In this document: positions 5,413 through 5,639 of the stretch, piece after piece
Layout: every line of letters starts with the position of its first letter
Numbering within the stretch: position 1 is the first letter of the stretch
Assembly: GCA_013151655.1 (NCBI GenBank)
Contig: JAADHX010000067.1
Span: 1 to 5,639, forward strand
Source of the DNA: Actinomycetota bacterium
GTDB lineage: Bacteria; Actinomycetota; Acidimicrobiia; Acidimicrobiales; Poriferisodalaceae
Length of the DNA: 5,639 bases
Direction: 5' to 3'
Notes under the pieces: model-generated
Seen by the model: the letters and a program-made list of their open reading frames with translations, nothing else
Database searches by the model: none
What the model was told of the DNA's origin: nothing
Position numbers and translations under genes: made by a program

Positions 5413-5639
5413 ATGGGCCCACTAGAGGGCGTTAGAATCATTGAGCTTCAGGGCATTGGGCCCGCGCCGTTTTGCGCAATGATGCTCTCAGACATGGGTG
5501 CTGAGGTTATTCGAATCGACCGGGCCGCCAACGTCACTGGCGAGGCGCCCCGCGGCATCGACGTCTTGGCTCGAGGTCGCCGCTCGTTAGGTGTCGATCT
5601 CAAGAACGCCGACGGGGTAGAGACCGTTTTGAAACTTGT
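5413..5639 (+). CDS. CaiB/BaiF-family CoA-transferase, probably alpha-methylacyl-CoA racemase-like (N-terminal part)
   Basis: The frame runs open from the ATG at 5413 to the window edge, giving 75 residues of a protein normally about 350-400 long. The N-terminus GPLEGVRIIELQGIGPAPF, the ADLGAEV-like MLSDMGAEVIRIDR, and DVLARGRRSLGVDLK are the signature start of class III CoA-transferases. The GIGPAPF string and the RGRRS-DLK block resemble the alpha-methylacyl-CoA racemase subgroup, which epimerises 2-methyl branched acyl-CoAs during sterol or branched fatty-acid breakdown. The catalytic residues lie beyond the window, so racemase versus formyl/succinyl-CoA transferase cannot be settled. It probably shares an operon with the hydrolase and has a good RBS. 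Confidence 0.88.
   Translation, partial: MGPLEGVRIIELQGIGPAPFCAMMLSDMGAEVIRIDRAANVTGEAPRGIDVLARGRRSLGVDLKNADGVETVLKL

Overview
The window looks like ordinary chromosome from a fairly GC-rich actinobacterium. The best fit is an Acidimicrobiia-type lineage, judged from protein style rather than any database search. Pointers are a UvrD2-like helicase with an HRDC tail, a membrane PH-domain protein with a SHOCT tail, a CaiB/BaiF (racemase-like) CoA-transferase, a Lys/Ala/Pro-rich protein tail, GTG starts, and TANNNT -10 hexamers placed exactly where leaderless transcripts would need them. No rRNA, tRNA, CRISPR array, insertion sequence or phage gene was recognised.

Layout. Positions 1-76 hold the last codons of a basic, nucleoid-protein-like or topoisomerase-like gene (+). 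A TauD/TfdA-family Fe(II)/2-oxoglutarate dioxygenase follows on the minus strand (117-1016). It is divergent from an exonuclease III-type AP endonuclease (1087-1860, +), with about 70 bp between the start codons. The nuclease converges on a UvrD2-like superfamily 1 helicase (1857-3761, -), and the two stop codons overlap. The helicase is divergent from a rightward group across a 109-bp gap carrying a two-copy direct repeat and a 12-bp palindrome. The rightward group is a two-TM bacterial PH-domain protein (3871-4410, with its SHOCT tail in the -1 frame up to 4487), an alpha/beta hydrolase (4494-5366), and the start of a CaiB/BaiF CoA-transferase (5413 to the window end).

Functionally, the middle is a DNA-repair pair: AP/3' end processing and 3'-5' helicase unwinding. 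The right side is a probable operon mixing a membrane protein with acyl-ester/acyl-CoA metabolism. The dioxygenase stands alone, with no sulfonate or taurine transporter in view, so its substrate cannot be assigned.

No clearly new multi-gene system is visible. The points most worth a second look are the broken PH-SHOCT reading frame (mutation, assembly error or programmed frameshift), three starts with leaderless-type promoter geometry, and the 50-bp-offset direct repeat between the helicase and PH gene.
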